A DNA stretch of 64,000 nucleotides from Streptomyces deccanensis (GTDB taxonomy: Bacteria > Actinomycetota > Actinomycetes > Streptomycetales > Streptomycetaceae): contig NZ_CP092431.1 in NCBI RefSeq assembly GCF_022385335.1, positions 6,510,001 through 6,574,000 on the forward strand. Reading direction: 5' to 3'. The position numbers were made by a program, and so were the translations under genes. Under the pieces are notes generated by a model, which had not been told where the DNA came from, did no database searches, and saw only the letters and a program-made list of their open reading frames with translations. Shown in pieces: positions 45,620-55,650 of the stretch. How positions within the stretch are numbered: position 1 is the stretch's first letter; each line of letters starts with the position of its first letter.

Positions 45620-46057
45620 TCAGCAGGGGCGTTTGCGCAGTTCCATCACATAGTCGTGGGGCGCGCCGGCGGACTCCGCCGCGTCCGCCACCTCGCCCAG
45701 GTAGCGGGCGGAGGGCAGACCGCCCTCGTAGCCGTTGAGGACGTAGACCCAGGCGGGTTCCTCGCCGTCCAGGGTGTGTACGCGGACCCGCATCCGGCGG
45801 TATATGTCCAGGCCGACGCCGACCCAGCGGTCCATCGCGTCCTCGTCCATGGGGGCGATGTCGTAGAGGGCCACGAAGACCTGGGAGCGCGGGGCCTCCA
45901 CGACCGTGGCCAGGGCGCCCTCCCAGCCCATGTGCTCGCCGCCGAAGGTCAGCCGCCAGTCGTTCAGCCAGCCGGTTGCGCGCAGCGGGGAGTGGGGGGC
46001 GCGGCGGGACATCAGACGTGAGTCCAGGTTGCCCGCGTAGGCGGCGTAGAGCGACAT
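45620..46057 (-). CDS. Gamma-glutamylcyclotransferase-like protein
   Basis: 145 residues with MSLYAAYAGNLDSRLMSRRA at the start, the YxGNL/YGSN-type loop of the GGCT-like fold, then LTFGGEHMGWEGALATVVEA and VYVLNGYEGGLPSARYL. The ATG at 46057 is preceded by a TACCCT -10 element seven bases away, implying a leaderless mRNA. Expected activity is formation of 5-oxoproline from gamma-glutamyl peptides, but many such small proteins are unproven. Confidence 0.75.
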   Translation of the reverse strand: MSLYAAYAGNLDSRLMSRRAPHSPLRATGWLNDWRLTFGGEHMGWEGALATVVEAPRSQVFVALYDIAPMDEDAMDRWVGVGLDIYRRMRVRVHTLDGEEPAWVYVLNGYEGGLPSARYLGEVADAAESAGAPHDYVMELRKRPC

Positions 46058-46258
46058 GGGGGAGAGGGTACGGGAGCGCTCCGCTCGGGGAGCCGGGCGC
46101 CTATGGGGTGGGGGTGCCTGTTGTGTCGCGGGTGCGGGTGCGTTGTGGCTGGTCGCGCCCACGCGGCGGAGCCGCATATGTCACAGCCCCGCGCCCCTTG
46201 CGGGGCCGCCCGCACCCCGACTCGTTCGCACCCGTGCTCGTGCGGGACAATGGGGCAT

Positions 46259-47698
46259 GTGACTCGGATCGTGATCATCGGTGGCGGACCCGGCGGATAT
46301 GAAGCGGCGCTGGTGGCCGCGCAGCTCGGCGCGGAGGTGACCGTCGTGGACTGCGACGGTCTGGGCGGGGCGTCGGTGCTGACCGACTGCGTGCCGTCGA
46401 AGACCCTCATCGCGACGGCCGAGGTGATGACGACCTTCGACTCCTCGTACGAGGAGTTGGGGATCATCGTCGCCGACGACACCCCGCACATCGACACGCC
46501 CGCGCGTGTCGTCGGGGTGGACCTCGGCAAGGTCAACCGGCGTGTGAAGCGGCTCGCGCTGGCGCAGTCGCACGACATCACCGCCTCGGTGACGCGCGCC
46601 GGCGCGCGGGTCATGCGCGGCCGCGGGCGGCTGGCGGGGCAGCAGGACCTCGACGGGTCGCGCAAGGTGGTCGTGCGCGCCGCCGACGGGTCCGAGGAGA
46701 CCCTGACCGCCGACGCCGTGCTCATCGCCACCGGCGGACACCCGCGAGAGCTGCCCGACGCGCAGCCGGACGGCGAGCGCATCCTCAACTGGACCCAGGT
46801 CTACGACCTCGACGAGCTGCCCGAAGAGCTGATCGTCGTCGGGTCGGGTGTCACCGGTGCCGAGTTCGCCGGCGCCTACCAGGCGCTCGGGTCGCGCGTC
46901 ACGCTCGTGTCCAGCCGTGACCGGGTGCTTCCGGGTGAGGACCCGGACGCCGCCGCCGTTCTGGAGGACGTGTTCCGCCGTCGCGGCATGAACGTCATGG
47001 CGCGGTCCCGGGCCCAGTCCGCCAAACGGGTCGGGGACCGGGTCGAGGTCACGCTCGCGGACGGCCGGGTCATCACCGGCTCGCACTGTCTGATGGCCGT
47101 CGGCGCCGTCCCCAACAGCGCCGGGATGGGCCTGGAGGAGGCCGGGGTCAAGGTCAAGGAGTCCGGGCACATCTGGACCGACAAGGTCTCGCGGACCACC
47201 GCTCCCGGTGTGTACGCGGCCGGTGACGTCACCGGGGTGTTCGCCCTGGCCTCCGTCGCCGCCATGCAGGGCCGTATCGCCATGTACCACTTCCTCGGCG
47301 ACGCCGTGGCCCCGCTGAACCTGAAGACCGTGTCGTCCAACGTCTTCACCGATCCCGAGATCGCCACCGTCGGCTACACCCAGGCCGACCTGGACGCCGG
47401 GGTCATCGACGCGGTCGGTGTGAAGCTGCCGCTGCTGCGCAACCCGCGCGCCAAGATGCAGGGCATCCGGGACGGCTTCGTCAAGATCTTCTGCCGGCCG
47501 GGCACCGGCATCGTCGTGGGCGGTGTCGTGGTCTCCCCGCGCGCCTCCGAGCTGATCCACCCGATCTCGATCGCGGTCGACAACAACCTGACCGTCGAGC
47601 AGATCGCGAACGCGTTCACCGTGTACCCGTCGCTGTCCGGCTCGATCGCCGAGGTCGCGCGTCAGCTCCACACGCGCAAGTCGGGTGGCGGGGTCTGA
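46259..47698 (+). CDS. lpdA: LpdA-like NAD(P)H-quinone reductase (flavoprotein disulfide reductase family)
   Basis: 479 residues. FAD motif VTRIVIIGGGPGGYEAALVA, central LIVVGSGVTGAEFAGAYQAL for NAD(P)H, late FAD motif GVYAAGDVTGVFALASVA, and a dimerisation domain ending VYPSLSGSIAEVARQL. The CxxxxC redox pair is not complete: GGASVLTDCVPSKT retains only the second cysteine, as in M. tuberculosis LpdA (Rv3303c), which reduces quinones rather than lipoamide. A GACAAT -10 ends seven bases before GTG 46259 and overlaps an upstream ATG at 46250, so GTG is preferred. Confidence 0.9.
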   Translation: MTRIVIIGGGPGGYEAALVAAQLGAEVTVVDCDGLGGASVLTDCVPSKTLIATAEVMTTFDSSYEELGIIVADDTPHIDTPARVVGVDLGKVNRRVKRLALAQSHDITASVTRAGARVMRGRGRLAGQQDLDGSRKVVVRAADGSEETLTADAVLIATGGHPRELPDAQPDGERILNWTQVYDLDELPEELIVVGSGVTGAEFAGAYQALGSRVTLVSSRDRVLPGEDPDAAAVLEDVFRRRGMNVMARSRAQSAKRVGDRVEVTLADGRVITGSHCLMAVGAVPNSAGMGLEEAGVKVKESGHIWTDKVSRTTAPGVYAAGDVTGVFALASVAAMQGRIAMYHFLGDAVAPLNLKTVSSNVFTDPEIATVGYTQADLDAGVIDAVGVKLPLLRNPRAKMQGIRDGFVKIFCRPGTGIVVGGVVVSPRASELIHPISIAVDNNLTVEQIANAFTVYPSLSGSIAEVARQLHTRKSGGGV

Positions 47699-47916
47699 CG
47701 GCCTGACAGGTTCCGACGGTCGACGGCCTGACGGTTCGACGGCCCGACGGTCCGATGACCCGACGGTCAGTTGGTCCGACGGGCTGTCTGACCGATTTGT
47801 TACGGATTCCGTCCGGGATCGTCCCTATATCACTTCTCGCCCCACCCTGCGAACAACTTCTGCTATTCGGCGCAAACTGCTGAAAGCAGATGGTCGTTGG
47901 CGTTACTGTCAGTTTC

Positions 47917-48897
47917 GTGTTCGCTGCAGAACGTCGTCAATTGATCCTCGAAATGGTGCGGGCCAACGGAGCCGTGTCGCTCCGTGAGCTCGCCCGCGTC
48001 GTCCAGACCTCCGAAGTGACCGTACGGCGGGACGTGCGCGCTCTGGAGGCAGAAGGACTCCTCGACCGCCGACACGGCGGTGCGGTATTGCCGGGCGGGT
48101 TCACGCGGGAGTCCGGCTTTCCGCAGAAGTCTCATCTCGCGACCGCCGAGAAGACGGCCATCGCCGATCTCGCCGCGAGCCTCGTCGAAGAGGGCGAGGC
48201 CATCGTGGTCGGGGCGGGAACCACCACGCAGGAGCTGGCACGCCGGCTCGCGCGGGTCCCCGGGCTGACCGTCGTCACCAACTCCCTGTTGGTGGCCCAG
48301 GCGTTGGCCCACGCCAACCGTGTGGAGGTCGTGATGACCGGCGGCACCCTGCGCGGTTCCAACTACGCCCTGGTCGGCTCCGGAGCCGAGCAGTCCCTCC
48401 AGGGGCTGCGCGTCTCCAAGGCCTTCCTCTCCGGGAGCGGACTGACCGCCGAGCGCGGCCTGTCCACGTCCAACATGCTGTCGGCGTCCGTCGACCGCGC
48501 GCTGGTCCAGGCCGCCGCCGAGGTCGTCGTCCTCGCCGACCACACCAAGCTCGGCACCGACACGATGTTCCAGACGGTGCCGACGGATGTGATCACCCGG
48601 CTGGTCACCGACGATCCGCCCGGTCATGACGACCGCGCGGTCACCGAGCTGCAGGCCCTGGCCGATCAGGGTGTGCAGATCTCCGTGGCCGGGGCGTCGG
48701 GCGGCGGTGGCACGGGAGGCGATCCCGTCCCGGCGCGCCCCTCGCGCCGGGACGTGCCCCTCCCGGGACCCCGCCGCAACCAGGTCCACGGCACCGCGCC
48801 CCAGCTGCGCACCGCCACGGTCCTGGGCGAGCAGCCGCCCACCGGTGAACGGGAGCGGGAGCGCGCGGCCCGGGTCGCTGATCTGCGGCGCCGGTAG
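47917..48897 (+). CDS. DeoR-family transcriptional regulator
   Basis: 326 residues. N-terminal DeoR helix-turn-helix: [52 protein letters not shown]. The DeoR C-terminal sensor follows ([45 protein letters not shown]), which normally senses phosphorylated sugars. It has an unusual 70-residue basic, proline-rich tail ([20 protein letters not shown]). A TTACTG -10 element six bases from GTG 47917 suggests a leaderless start; ATG 47890 is an alternative. As the only DeoR gene near the six operator sites it is a candidate regulator, but it has no such site itself. Confidence 0.88.
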   Translation: MFAAERRQLILEMVRANGAVSLRELARVVQTSEVTVRRDVRALEAEGLLDRRHGGAVLPGGFTRESGFPQKSHLATAEKTAIADLAASLVEEGEAIVVGAGTTTQELARRLARVPGLTVVTNSLLVAQALAHANRVEVVMTGGTLRGSNYALVGSGAEQSLQGLRVSKAFLSGSGLTAERGLSTSNMLSASVDRALVQAAAEVVVLADHTKLGTDTMFQTVPTDVITRLVTDDPPGHDDRAVTELQALADQGVQISVAGASGGGGTGGDPVPARPSRRDVPLPGPRRNQVHGTAPQLRTATVLGEQPPTGERERERAARVADLRRR

Positions 48898-48938
48898 CCC
48901 CGCGCGGCCGGGCGGCGCCGGTAGCCTCGCGCGGCCGG
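48885..48938. repeat. 27-bp tandem duplication spanning the regulator stop codon
   Basis: Copies at 48885-48911 and 48912-48938 differ at one base (GCGGCGCCGGTAGCC then C or T). The first contains the TAG stop. A second, 13-bp duplication (TCCGGTGATGGCG) follows at 48946-48971. Confidence 0.9.
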
Positions 48939-49017
48939 GGAGTCTTCCGGTGATGGCGTCCGGTGATGGCGTCTGGTCGCTTTGCCGGATGCGTTGGGTC
49001 GCGGCCGGTTTCGGTGG

Positions 49018-49626
49018 CTACGGCTTCAGGCCGCGCAAGGTCAGTGTCAGCAGGCGGTCGGCCAGCTCCGGGTCGTTCGGGGTTTCCTCGGCCGCCAGCG
49101 CGATCGCATGGGTGAGCTGGAGCAGATCGCCGATGGACACGTCGTCGCGTACGGCGTGAGCGTGTTGCGCCCGCATGAGCAGCGCGGTGCCCGCCTCCCG
49201 GATGGGGGCGCAGCACCGGGCCAGGTCCGAGGCGTTCTCGTCCACGGCGCGGGAGTCCGCGTACGAGACCGTCATCAGGGCCTGCGCCAGCCCTCGGTAC
49301 TCGGCCGCGTGGGTGATGATGTCGCGCAGCCAGGCGACGAGTGCCGTGCAGGGTTGGTCCGCGTGCAGCTGCGCCTCGGCGCGGGCCAGCAGATCGGCGA
49401 CCGCTTCCTCGAAGACCGCGCTCAGGAGGGCCTGACGGTTGGGGAAGTGGCGGTACAGGGTGCCGATGCCCACGTCTGCCCGGCGGGCGATGTCCTCGAG
49501 CGAGGCGGTCGTGCCGTGTGCCGCGAAGGCGAGGCGGGCCTCGGTGAGCAGGCGGTCGCGGTTGCGGCGGGCGTCGGCGCGGAGGGGCCGCGCCCCTGCG
49601 GGGGGCTTGGCCGGGGTGGGGCTCAC
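49018..49626 (-). CDS. TetR family transcriptional regulator
   Basis: 202 residues from GTG 49626. The helix-turn-helix reads ARLAFAAHGTTASLEDIARR then ADVGIGTLYRHFPNRQALLS. The C-terminal domain has QALMTVSYADSRAVDENASD. A proline-rich 20-residue N-terminus precedes it. It is downstream of and co-oriented with accA2, separated by a dispersed repeat. Target genes unknown. Confidence 0.9.
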   Translation of the reverse strand: MSPTPAKPPAGARPLRADARRNRDRLLTEARLAFAAHGTTASLEDIARRADVGIGTLYRHFPNRQALLSAVFEEAVADLLARAEAQLHADQPCTALVAWLRDIITHAAEYRGLAQALMTVSYADSRAVDENASDLARCCAPIREAGTALLMRAQHAHAVRDDVSIGDLLQLTHAIALAAEETPNDPELADRLLTLTLRGLKP

Positions 49627-49787
49627 TGCGGCGTCACCTGCTCTCTTCTGGCTGGGCGTGTTCAGCCTAAGAGCTCGGGTGGCGGGGGTGGTTGCGCGGG
49701 TGTGGGTGGGTGGGGCTTCTCGCGCAGTTCCCCGCGCCCCTGAAGGGCCTACGGCCCATTCGGAGGCGCGGGGGTTTTGTGTTGTCG

Positions 49788-51560
49788 TCAGTCCTTGATC
49801 TCGCAGATGGCCGCGCCGGAGGTGATGGAGGCGCCGATCTCCGCGGTGAGGCCCTTGATGGTGCCGGAGCGGTGGGCGTTGAGGGGTTGTTCCATCTTCA
49901 TGGCTTCGAGGACGACGACGAGGTCGCCTTCCTTGACTTCCTGGCCTTCTTCGACGGCGACCTTGACGATGGTGCCCTGCATGGGGGAGGCGAGGGTGTC
50001 GCCGGAGGCGGCGGGGCCGGACTTCTTGGCGGCGCGACGCTTGGGTTTGGCGCCGGCGGCGAGGCCGGTGCGGGCCAGGGTCATGCCGAGGGAGGAGGGC
50101 AGGGAGACCTCCAGGCGCTTGCCGCCGACCTCGACCACGATCGTCTCGCGGTCGCCGTCCTCGTCGGTGTCGGTGTCGGCGGGGGCCGCGAAGGGCTTGA
50201 TGTCGTTGACGAACTCGGTCTCGATCCAGCGGGTGTGGACCGTGAAGGGGTCGCTGGAGCCGGTCAGTTCGGGAGCGAAGGCCGGGTCGGTGACCACCGC
50301 GCGGTGGAAGGGGATCGCGGTGGCCATGCCCTCGACGGTGAACTCCTCCAGTGCGCGGGCGGCGCGCTGGAGGGCCTGCTGGCGGGTGGCGCCGGTGATG
50401 ACGAGTTTGGCGAGCAGGGAGTCCCAGGCGGGGCCGATGACGCTGCCGGATTCCACGCCGGCGTCGAGGCGGACGCCGGGGCCGGTGGGTGCGGTGAAGG
50501 TGGTGACGGTGCCGGGGGCGGGGAGGAAGTTGCGGCCGGGGTCCTCGCCGTTGATGCGGAACTCGAAGGAATGGCCGCGCAGGGGCGGGTCGTCGTAGCC
50601 GAGGTGTTCGCCGTCGGCGATGCGGAACATCTCGCGGACCAGGTCGATGCCGGTGACTTCCTCGGTGACCGGGTGCTCGACCTGGAGGCGGGTGTTGACC
50701 TCCAGGAAGGAGATCGTGCCGTCCGCGCCGACGAGGAACTCCACGGTGCCGGCGCCGACGTAGCCGGCCTCCTTCAGGATCGCCTTCGACGCCGCGTACA
50801 GCTCGGCGTTCTGCGCCGGCGAGAGGAAGGGGGCGGGCGCTTCCTCGACGAGTTTTTGGTGGCGGCGCTGCAGGGAGCAGTCGCGGGTGGAGACCACGAC
50901 GACGTTGCCGTGGGTGTCGGCCAGGCACTGGGTCTCGACGTGGCGGGGCTTGTCGAGGTAGCGCTCGACGAAGCATTCGCCGCGGCCGAACGCGGCGACG
51001 GCCTCGCGGACGGCGGAGTCGTACAGCTCGGGGACCTCCTCCAGGGTGCGGGCGACCTTCAGGCCGCGTCCGCCTCCGCCGAAGGCAGCCTTGATCGCGA
51101 TCGGCAGGCCGTGCTCGCGGGCGAAGGCCACGACCTCGTCGGCGCCGGACACCGGGTCGGGGGTGCCCGCGACGAGCGGGGCGCCGGCGCGCTGGGCGAT
51201 GTGCCGGGCGGCGACCTTGTCGCCGAGGTCGCGGATGGCCTGCGGCGGCGGGCCGATCCAGATCAGGCCCGCGTCCAGGACCGCCTGGGCGAACTCCGCG
51301 TTCTCCGAGAGGAACCCATAACCCGGGTGGACCGCGTCCGCGCCCGCGTCCTTCGCCGCCTGCAGGACCTTGCCCATGTCCAGGTAGCTGGTCGCCGGAG
51401 TGTCACCGCCCAACGCGAACGCCTCGTCCGCGGCCCGCACATGCAGCGCGTCCCGGTCCGGATCGGCGTACACGGCCACGCTCGCGATCCCGGCGTCCCG
51501 GCACGCCCGGGCGACGCGGACAGCGATTTCGCCTCGGTTGGCGATCAACACCTTGCGCAC
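49788..51560 (-). CDS. accA2: Acyl-CoA carboxylase biotin carboxylase/BCCP subunit
   Basis: 590 residues, as recalled for S. coelicolor AccA2. Biotin carboxylase domain 1-450: [33 protein letters not shown] (ATP grasp glycine loop), [18 protein letters not shown] lysine-rich linker ([12 protein letters not shown]) leads to the biotin domain with the biotinylation site [12 protein letters not shown] 51560 has GAGGGAG upstream. It is the shared alpha subunit for acetyl- and propionyl-CoA carboxylase; the beta and epsilon subunits are encoded at 53.6-55.5 kb. Provides malonyl-CoA and methylmalonyl-CoA for fatty acids and polyketides. Confidence 0.95.
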   Translation of the reverse strand: MRKVLIANRGEIAVRVARACRDAGIASVAVYADPDRDALHVRAADEAFALGGDTPATSYLDMGKVLQAAKDAGADAVHPGYGFLSENAEFAQAVLDAGLIWIGPPPQAIRDLGDKVAARHIAQRAGAPLVAGTPDPVSGADEVVAFAREHGLPIAIKAAFGGGGRGLKVARTLEEVPELYDSAVREAVAAFGRGECFVERYLDKPRHVETQCLADTHGNVVVVSTRDCSLQRRHQKLVEEAPAPFLSPAQNAELYAASKAILKEAGYVGAGTVEFLVGADGTISFLEVNTRLQVEHPVTEEVTGIDLVREMFRIADGEHLGYDDPPLRGHSFEFRINGEDPGRNFLPAPGTVTTFTAPTGPGVRLDAGVESGSVIGPAWDSLLAKLVITGATRQQALQRAARALEEFTVEGMATAIPFHRAVVTDPAFAPELTGSSDPFTVHTRWIETEFVNDIKPFAAPADTDTDEDGDRETIVVEVGGKRLEVSLPSSLGMTLARTGLAAGAKPKRRAAKKSGPAASGDTLASPMQGTIVKVAVEEGQEVKEGDLVVVLEAMKMEQPLNAHRSGTIKGLTAEIGASITSGAAICEIKD

Positions 51561-51867
51561 GATGGCTCCCTCTCCTTGAAACAAGCCGAGTTTAGGGACT
51601 GCCGACACGGCGTTTCGACCCGTCCACAATGGTGAGCTTGCCCACACGGAGCGTGAATCGAGGCTCACTCAACCCGCGAAATCCCTTGTCGCACAGCATG
51701 GCGCAGGACTCCACGCGAAAACCCTAGCCCTCTGATGTGGTCAAGGTCTCTGTGCGGCCGCGCTGCGGCCGGTTGGGTTTCTTTGTGGAGTCCCTACTAA
51801 TGGCCCAACGATTCTTTGCTCTCGTAAGAACCCTTGTCCCGAGGTTTACCCGTTAGTAGCGTTCGCG
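51561..51867. other. 307-bp divergent intergenic region
   Basis: It carries the accA2 upstream region and the promoter of the 51868 membrane-protein gene. No gene or clear operator was found. Confidence 0.6.
51834..51862 (+). promoter_or_regulatory. HrdB-type promoter
   Basis: TTGTCC (-35) and TAGCGT (-10) with a 17-bp spacer. The -10 ends six bases before the ATG at 51868, giving a leaderless mRNA. Confidence 0.8.
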
Positions 51868-52464
51868 ATGTCTCGAACACCTACCTGGGGTAACGCGTCG
51901 GGGCGGCGAGGCGCTGAGAGCAGCAGGACGAGACAGGACGAGATCGGAAGTGGGTGGGGTCGGGTGATCCGCAGACCGGTGGCGGTGACGACGGCGATCG
52001 TGCTGTTCGTGGAGGGGCTCGGCATCGCCGGGGTCCAGTGGCTTCTCGGCACCGTCGTCGACCGGCAGAAGATGTCGCTCGCCGGGCTGGACTCCGGCGC
52101 GATGTCCGTCTCCACGAAGGCCGGGGGTGTTCTCTTCGGCCTCTACTTCGTCTTCTGTGGTGTGGTCGCGCTGCTCGTGGCCCTGCGCAACCGGCCGCCC
52201 GCCGGGCTCGGCCGGATCCTGCTCATCAGCGTCGCCGTCGTGCACGGGCTGCTCGGGGCGCTCGCCGTGGGGCTGGTCGGGTGGGGCGCGTTCGTGTTCA
52301 TGATGGTGGTGCTCGGGCTGGTGCTGCTCACGCTGTTGACGTACGACCGGCAGGGTGGGGTTGCTGACGCGGTGCCGGGTGGGGATGCCGGCGGGGGTGC
52401 CGGTGGGGCCGTGGCTGCCGGGGGGACGGAGTCGGCTGCTCCGGCGGTGCCCGGGGGTTCGTGA
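51868..52464 (+). CDS. Four-span integral membrane protein of unknown function
   Basis: 198 residues. Four hydrophobic segments are visible (AVTTAIVLFVEGLGIAGVQW; VLFGLYFVFCGVVALLVALR; ILLISVAVVHGLLGALAVGL; FVFMMVVLGLVLLTLLTY). A 35-residue polar N-terminus and a Gly/Ala-rich tail flank them. The start is supported by the leaderless promoter; GTG 51967 would begin just before the first span. No family known to me. Confidence 0.75.
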   Translation: MSRTPTWGNASGRRGAESSRTRQDEIGSGWGRVIRRPVAVTTAIVLFVEGLGIAGVQWLLGTVVDRQKMSLAGLDSGAMSVSTKAGGVLFGLYFVFCGVVALLVALRNRPPAGLGRILLISVAVVHGLLGALAVGLVGWGAFVFMMVVLGLVLLTLLTYDRQGGVADAVPGGDAGGGAGGAVAAGGTESAAPAVPGGS

Positions 52465-52473
52465 AGGGTCGCG

Positions 52474-53094
52474 TCAGTCGGTGCGCGGGGTCCACAGGTC
52501 GGTGATGGCCACGCCGAGTCGGGCCAGCAGGCGGCGCAGCAGGGGCAGGCTGATGCCGATGACGTTGCCGTGGTCGCCGTCGATGCCGTCGATGAACGGG
52601 GACGAGCGGCCGTCGAGGGTGAACGCGCCCGCCACGTGGAGGGGTTCGCCGGAGGCCACGTACGCGGCGATCTCCTCGTCCGTGGGGTCGCCGAAGTGGA
52701 CGACCGTGGAGGCGGTCGCGGAGGTGTAGCGGCCGGTGGCGGTGTCGTAGACGCAGTGGCCGGTCTGGAGGGTGCCGGCGCGGCCGCGCATGGACTTCCA
52801 GCGGGCGGTGGCCTCCTCGGCGTCCGCCGGCTTGCCGAGGGCCTCGCCGTCGAGGTCGAGGACCGAGTCGCAGCCGATGACGAGGGCGCCCTTGACCTCC
52901 GGTCTGGCCGCCACGACCGATGCCTTGGCTTCGGCGAGGGCGAGGGCCAGGTCGGCGGGGGTGGGGGCGGTGACGGCGTCCTCGTCCACTCCGCTGACGA
53001 TCACCTCGGGGGTGAGGCCGGCCTGGCGCAGGAGGTTCAGGCGGGCGGGGGACTGGGAGGCGAGGATCAGGCGGCGCGTTTGTGGGGCGGTCAT
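52474..53094 (-). CDS. maf: Maf-family nucleotide pyrophosphatase
   Basis: 206 residues. Begins [20 protein letters not shown] (SxxR phosphate-binding motif), then [19 protein letters not shown] and [20 protein letters not shown]. Maf proteins hydrolyse non-canonical or canonical NTPs to NMPs and pyrophosphate as a house-cleaning activity. A TACCCT -10 lies six bases before the ATG. It is downstream of the carboxylase subunit genes in the same direction, with mmpB in between. Confidence 0.93.
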   Translation of the reverse strand: MTAPQTRRLILASQSPARLNLLRQAGLTPEVIVSGVDEDAVTAPTPADLALALAEAKASVVAARPEVKGALVIGCDSVLDLDGEALGKPADAEEATARWKSMRGRAGTLQTGHCVYDTATGRYTSATASTVVHFGDPTDEEIAAYVASGEPLHVAGAFTLDGRSSPFIDGIDGDHGNVIGISLPLLRRLLARLGVAITDLWTPRTD

Positions 53095-53432
53095 GCACTC
53101 AGGGTATTGCGTGGGTTGGCGGGTGCGGGTCGGGTGGGGCGTGTTGGCGGGTGCGGGTGGTGCGGGCCGCGTGGGGTGGGTTGGCGGGTGCCGGTGGGTG
53201 GGGCTTCTCGCGCAGTTCCTCGCGCCCCTCTGGGGCGCGGCTGTCCCGCCGTGGGGGCTGGGGCGCCTGTGCGGTGGGTGGGTCGGGGGCGCGCCGGGGG
53301 GTGTCCGTCCTCGGAACGGCGCGGAATCGGTCGGCTGTGAAGTCGGACCTGTTGACGCGCCAACCGCTGCGGGCGGACACCCCCCGACACGCCCCCTTCT
53401 CGCCGTACGCGGCTCGCTCGACGTCGGGGTGC
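53095..53432. other. 338-bp repeat-rich intergenic region
   Basis: It holds GGCGGGTGCGGG-type short repeats (53115-53195), a dispersed-element copy at 53198-53240 and a long inverted repeat at 53295-53386. No coding region was found. Confidence 0.65.
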
Positions 53433-53561
53433 TCAGAGGATGCCAAGGACCAGCATGGCCAGGAGCATGGCGCAGGCCATGAGCACGCCGAGCCGCCGAA
53501 GCATGGCCTGCGTGTCACGCAGTTCCTTCGGCGGCTCGTTCTCAGGGTCGGACCAGAGCAT
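53433..53561 (-). CDS. mmpB: Morphogenic membrane protein MmpB
   Basis: A 42-residue protein, [20 protein letters not shown] then [22 protein letters not shown]. The polar first 25 residues precede one C-terminal membrane span. Sequence and size match the actinobacterial MmpB family as I recall it. It lies between maf and the acyl-CoA carboxylase epsilon gene. It is named for a role in hyphal morphogenesis; the mechanism cannot be judged here. Confidence 0.85.
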   Translation of the reverse strand: MLWSDPENEPPKELRDTQAMLRRLGVLMACAMLLAMLVLGIL

Positions 53562-53633
53562 GCTGCGATGGTGCGCCGCCCGGCGGGCCGGGCGCCTGAG
53601 TACGCGTACTCAATTCGGTAGGAGAGGTTCCGC

Positions 53634-53843
53634 TCAGCCGGGCCAGTAGGTGCGGCTCCAGGTGGTCGGGCCCGGGGCCGGCAGGCGGTGGGCGGCGATG
53701 CGGGACGGGTCGGACCAGGCGTCGCGGGGGGCGGGCGCGTGGGGTGGCTCGGTGGCCGCCGCCGCGGCGCGGGCTCGGACGACGGCGAGGGCGGCGGCGA
53801 GTTCCTCGGGGGTCGGGTTGCCCCGTACGACCTTGATCGTCAT
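53634..53843 (-). CDS. accE: Acyl-CoA carboxylase epsilon subunit
   Basis: 69 residues. MTIKVVRGNPTPEELAAALA with VVRARAAAA and a C-terminal WSDPSRIAAHRLPAPGPTTW are the standard AccE/PccE features. Such epsilon subunits stabilise the alpha-beta carboxylase complex and raise its activity. It lies 16 bp downstream of the beta-subunit gene. Confidence 0.93.
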   Translation of the reverse strand: MTIKVVRGNPTPEELAAALAVVRARAAAAATEPPHAPAPRDAWSDPSRIAAHRLPAPGPTTWSRTYWPG

Positions 53844-53859
53844 GGCTGGGCTCCGGGGG

Positions 53860-55458
53860 CTAGAGGGGGATGTTGCCGTGCTTCTTGGGGGGCAGGGATT
53901 CGCGCTTGGTGCGGAGTTGGCGCAGGCCGCGGACGAGGTGGCGGCGGGTGTCGGAGGGGGTGATGACGGCGTCGACGTAGCCGCGTTCGGCTGCGGTGTA
54001 GGGGTTGAGGAGGGTGTCCTCGTACTCCTGGATGAGGCGGGCGCGGACGGTTTCGCGTTCGGTTTCGGGGGTGGCGGCGATGGTGCGGCGGTGCAGGATG
54101 TTGACGGCTCCCTGGGCGCCCATGACGGCGATCTGGGCGGTGGGCCAGGCGAGGTTGAGGTCGGCGCCGAGGTGTTTGGAGCCCATGACGTCGTAGGCGC
54201 CGCCGAAGGCCTTGCGGGTGATGACGGTGATGAGGGGGACGGTGGCTTCGGCGTAGGCGTAGATGAGTTTGGCGCCGCGGCGGATGATGCCCTCGTGTTC
54301 CTGGCCGACGCCGGGGAGGAAGCCGGGGACGTCGACGAAGGTCAGCACGGGGACGTTGAAGGCGTCGCAGGTGCGCACGAAGCGGGCTGCCTTTTCGGAG
54401 GCGTCGATGTCCAGGCAGCCGGCGAACTGCATCGGCTGGTTGGCGACGATGCCGACGGGGTGGCCCTCGATGCGGCCGAAGCCGGTGAGGATGTTGGGTG
54501 CGAACAGGGCCTGGGTCTCGAAGAACTCGCCGTCGTCCAGGACGTGTTCGATGACGGTGTGCATGTCGTAGGGCTGGTTGGCGCTGTCGGGGACGAGGGT
54601 GTCGAGTTCGCGGTCCTCGTCGGTGACGGTGAGGTCGGCCTGTTCGGGGAAGGCGGGGGGCTCGCTGAGGTTGTTGGAGGGCAGGTAGGACAGCAGCTGC
54701 TTGACGTAGTCGATGGCGTCTTTTTCGTCGCCGGCCATGTGGTGGGCGACGCCGGAGGTGGCGTTGTGGGTGCGGGCACCGCCCAGTTCCTCGAAGCCGA
54801 CGTCCTCGCCGGTGACGGTCTTGATGACGTCGGGGCCGGTGATGAACATGTGCGAGGTCTGGTCGACCATGACGGTGAAGTCGGTGATCGCGGGGGAGTA
54901 CACCGCGCCGCCCGCGCACGGGCCCACGACCAGGCTGATCTGGGGGATGACGCCGCTCGCGCGGGTGTTGCGGCGGAAGATCTCGCCGTACATGCCCAGG
55001 GCCATGACGCCTTCCTGGATGCGGGCGCCGCCGGAGTCGTTGATGCCGATGACGGGGCAGCCGGTCTTGAGGGCGAAGTCCATGACTTTCATGATCTTCT
55101 GGCCGAAGACCTCGCCGAGGGAGCCGCCCAGGACGGTGAAGTCCTGGGAGAAGACGGCCACCGGGCGGCCGTCCACGGTGCCGTAGCCGGTGACGACTCC
55201 GTCGCCGTAGGGGCGGTTGTTCTCCATGCCGAAGTCGGTGGAGCGGTGGCGGGCGAACTCGTCGAACTCCACGAAGGAGTCCTCGTCGAGGAGCAGTTCG
55301 ATCCGCTCACGGGCCGTCAGCTTGCCCTTGGCGTGCTGCTTCTCCACCGCGCGCTCGGAGCCGGCGTGCGTCGCCTCATGGATACGGCGCTGCAGATCCG
55401 CGAGCTTCCCCGCAGTCGTGTGGATGTCGATGTGTGCTGACTCAACCGGCTCGGACAT
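53860..55458 (-). CDS. pccB: Propionyl-CoA carboxylase beta subunit
   Basis: 532 residues, carboxyltransferase. Both crotonase-like halves are visible: [20 protein letters not shown] with [12 protein letters not shown], and [20 protein letters not shown] with [20 protein letters not shown]. The aspartate in GGAYDVM is the residue known in S. coelicolor PccB (Asp422) to favour propionyl-CoA over acetyl-CoA. It transfers CO2 from biotin on AccA2 to give methylmalonyl-CoA, which links to the mutase at the window start. Divergent from the biotin ligase gene. Confidence 0.94.
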   Translation of the reverse strand: MSEPVESAHIDIHTTAGKLADLQRRIHEATHAGSERAVEKQHAKGKLTARERIELLLDEDSFVEFDEFARHRSTDFGMENNRPYGDGVVTGYGTVDGRPVAVFSQDFTVLGGSLGEVFGQKIMKVMDFALKTGCPVIGINDSGGARIQEGVMALGMYGEIFRRNTRASGVIPQISLVVGPCAGGAVYSPAITDFTVMVDQTSHMFITGPDVIKTVTGEDVGFEELGGARTHNATSGVAHHMAGDEKDAIDYVKQLLSYLPSNNLSEPPAFPEQADLTVTDEDRELDTLVPDSANQPYDMHTVIEHVLDDGEFFETQALFAPNILTGFGRIEGHPVGIVANQPMQFAGCLDIDASEKAARFVRTCDAFNVPVLTFVDVPGFLPGVGQEHEGIIRRGAKLIYAYAEATVPLITVITRKAFGGAYDVMGSKHLGADLNLAWPTAQIAVMGAQGAVNILHRRTIAATPETERETVRARLIQEYEDTLLNPYTAAERGYVDAVITPSDTRRHLVRGLRQLRTKRESLPPKKHGNIPL

Positions 55459-55650
55459 CGGGATGCGGCTCCCTGCCTGCTCATGGGGACGTGAGGGATC
55501 GGTGCGTGTGGGTGCTGGGTGCTGGGTGCTGAGTGGTGTCGGGGACTTGGGTGTCTCGGCGCTCAGACGTGGGTGTGGTTACTCATCCGTAGCGTAGTGC
55601 TGCGCCTACCGTTCGGCAGTGCGGCGTTTACCACACCTAGGGTGGGTTGC

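Noticed and set aside
51561..51867. A riboswitch or attenuator upstream of accA2
   Set aside because: No recognisable riboswitch core or leader peptide was seen.
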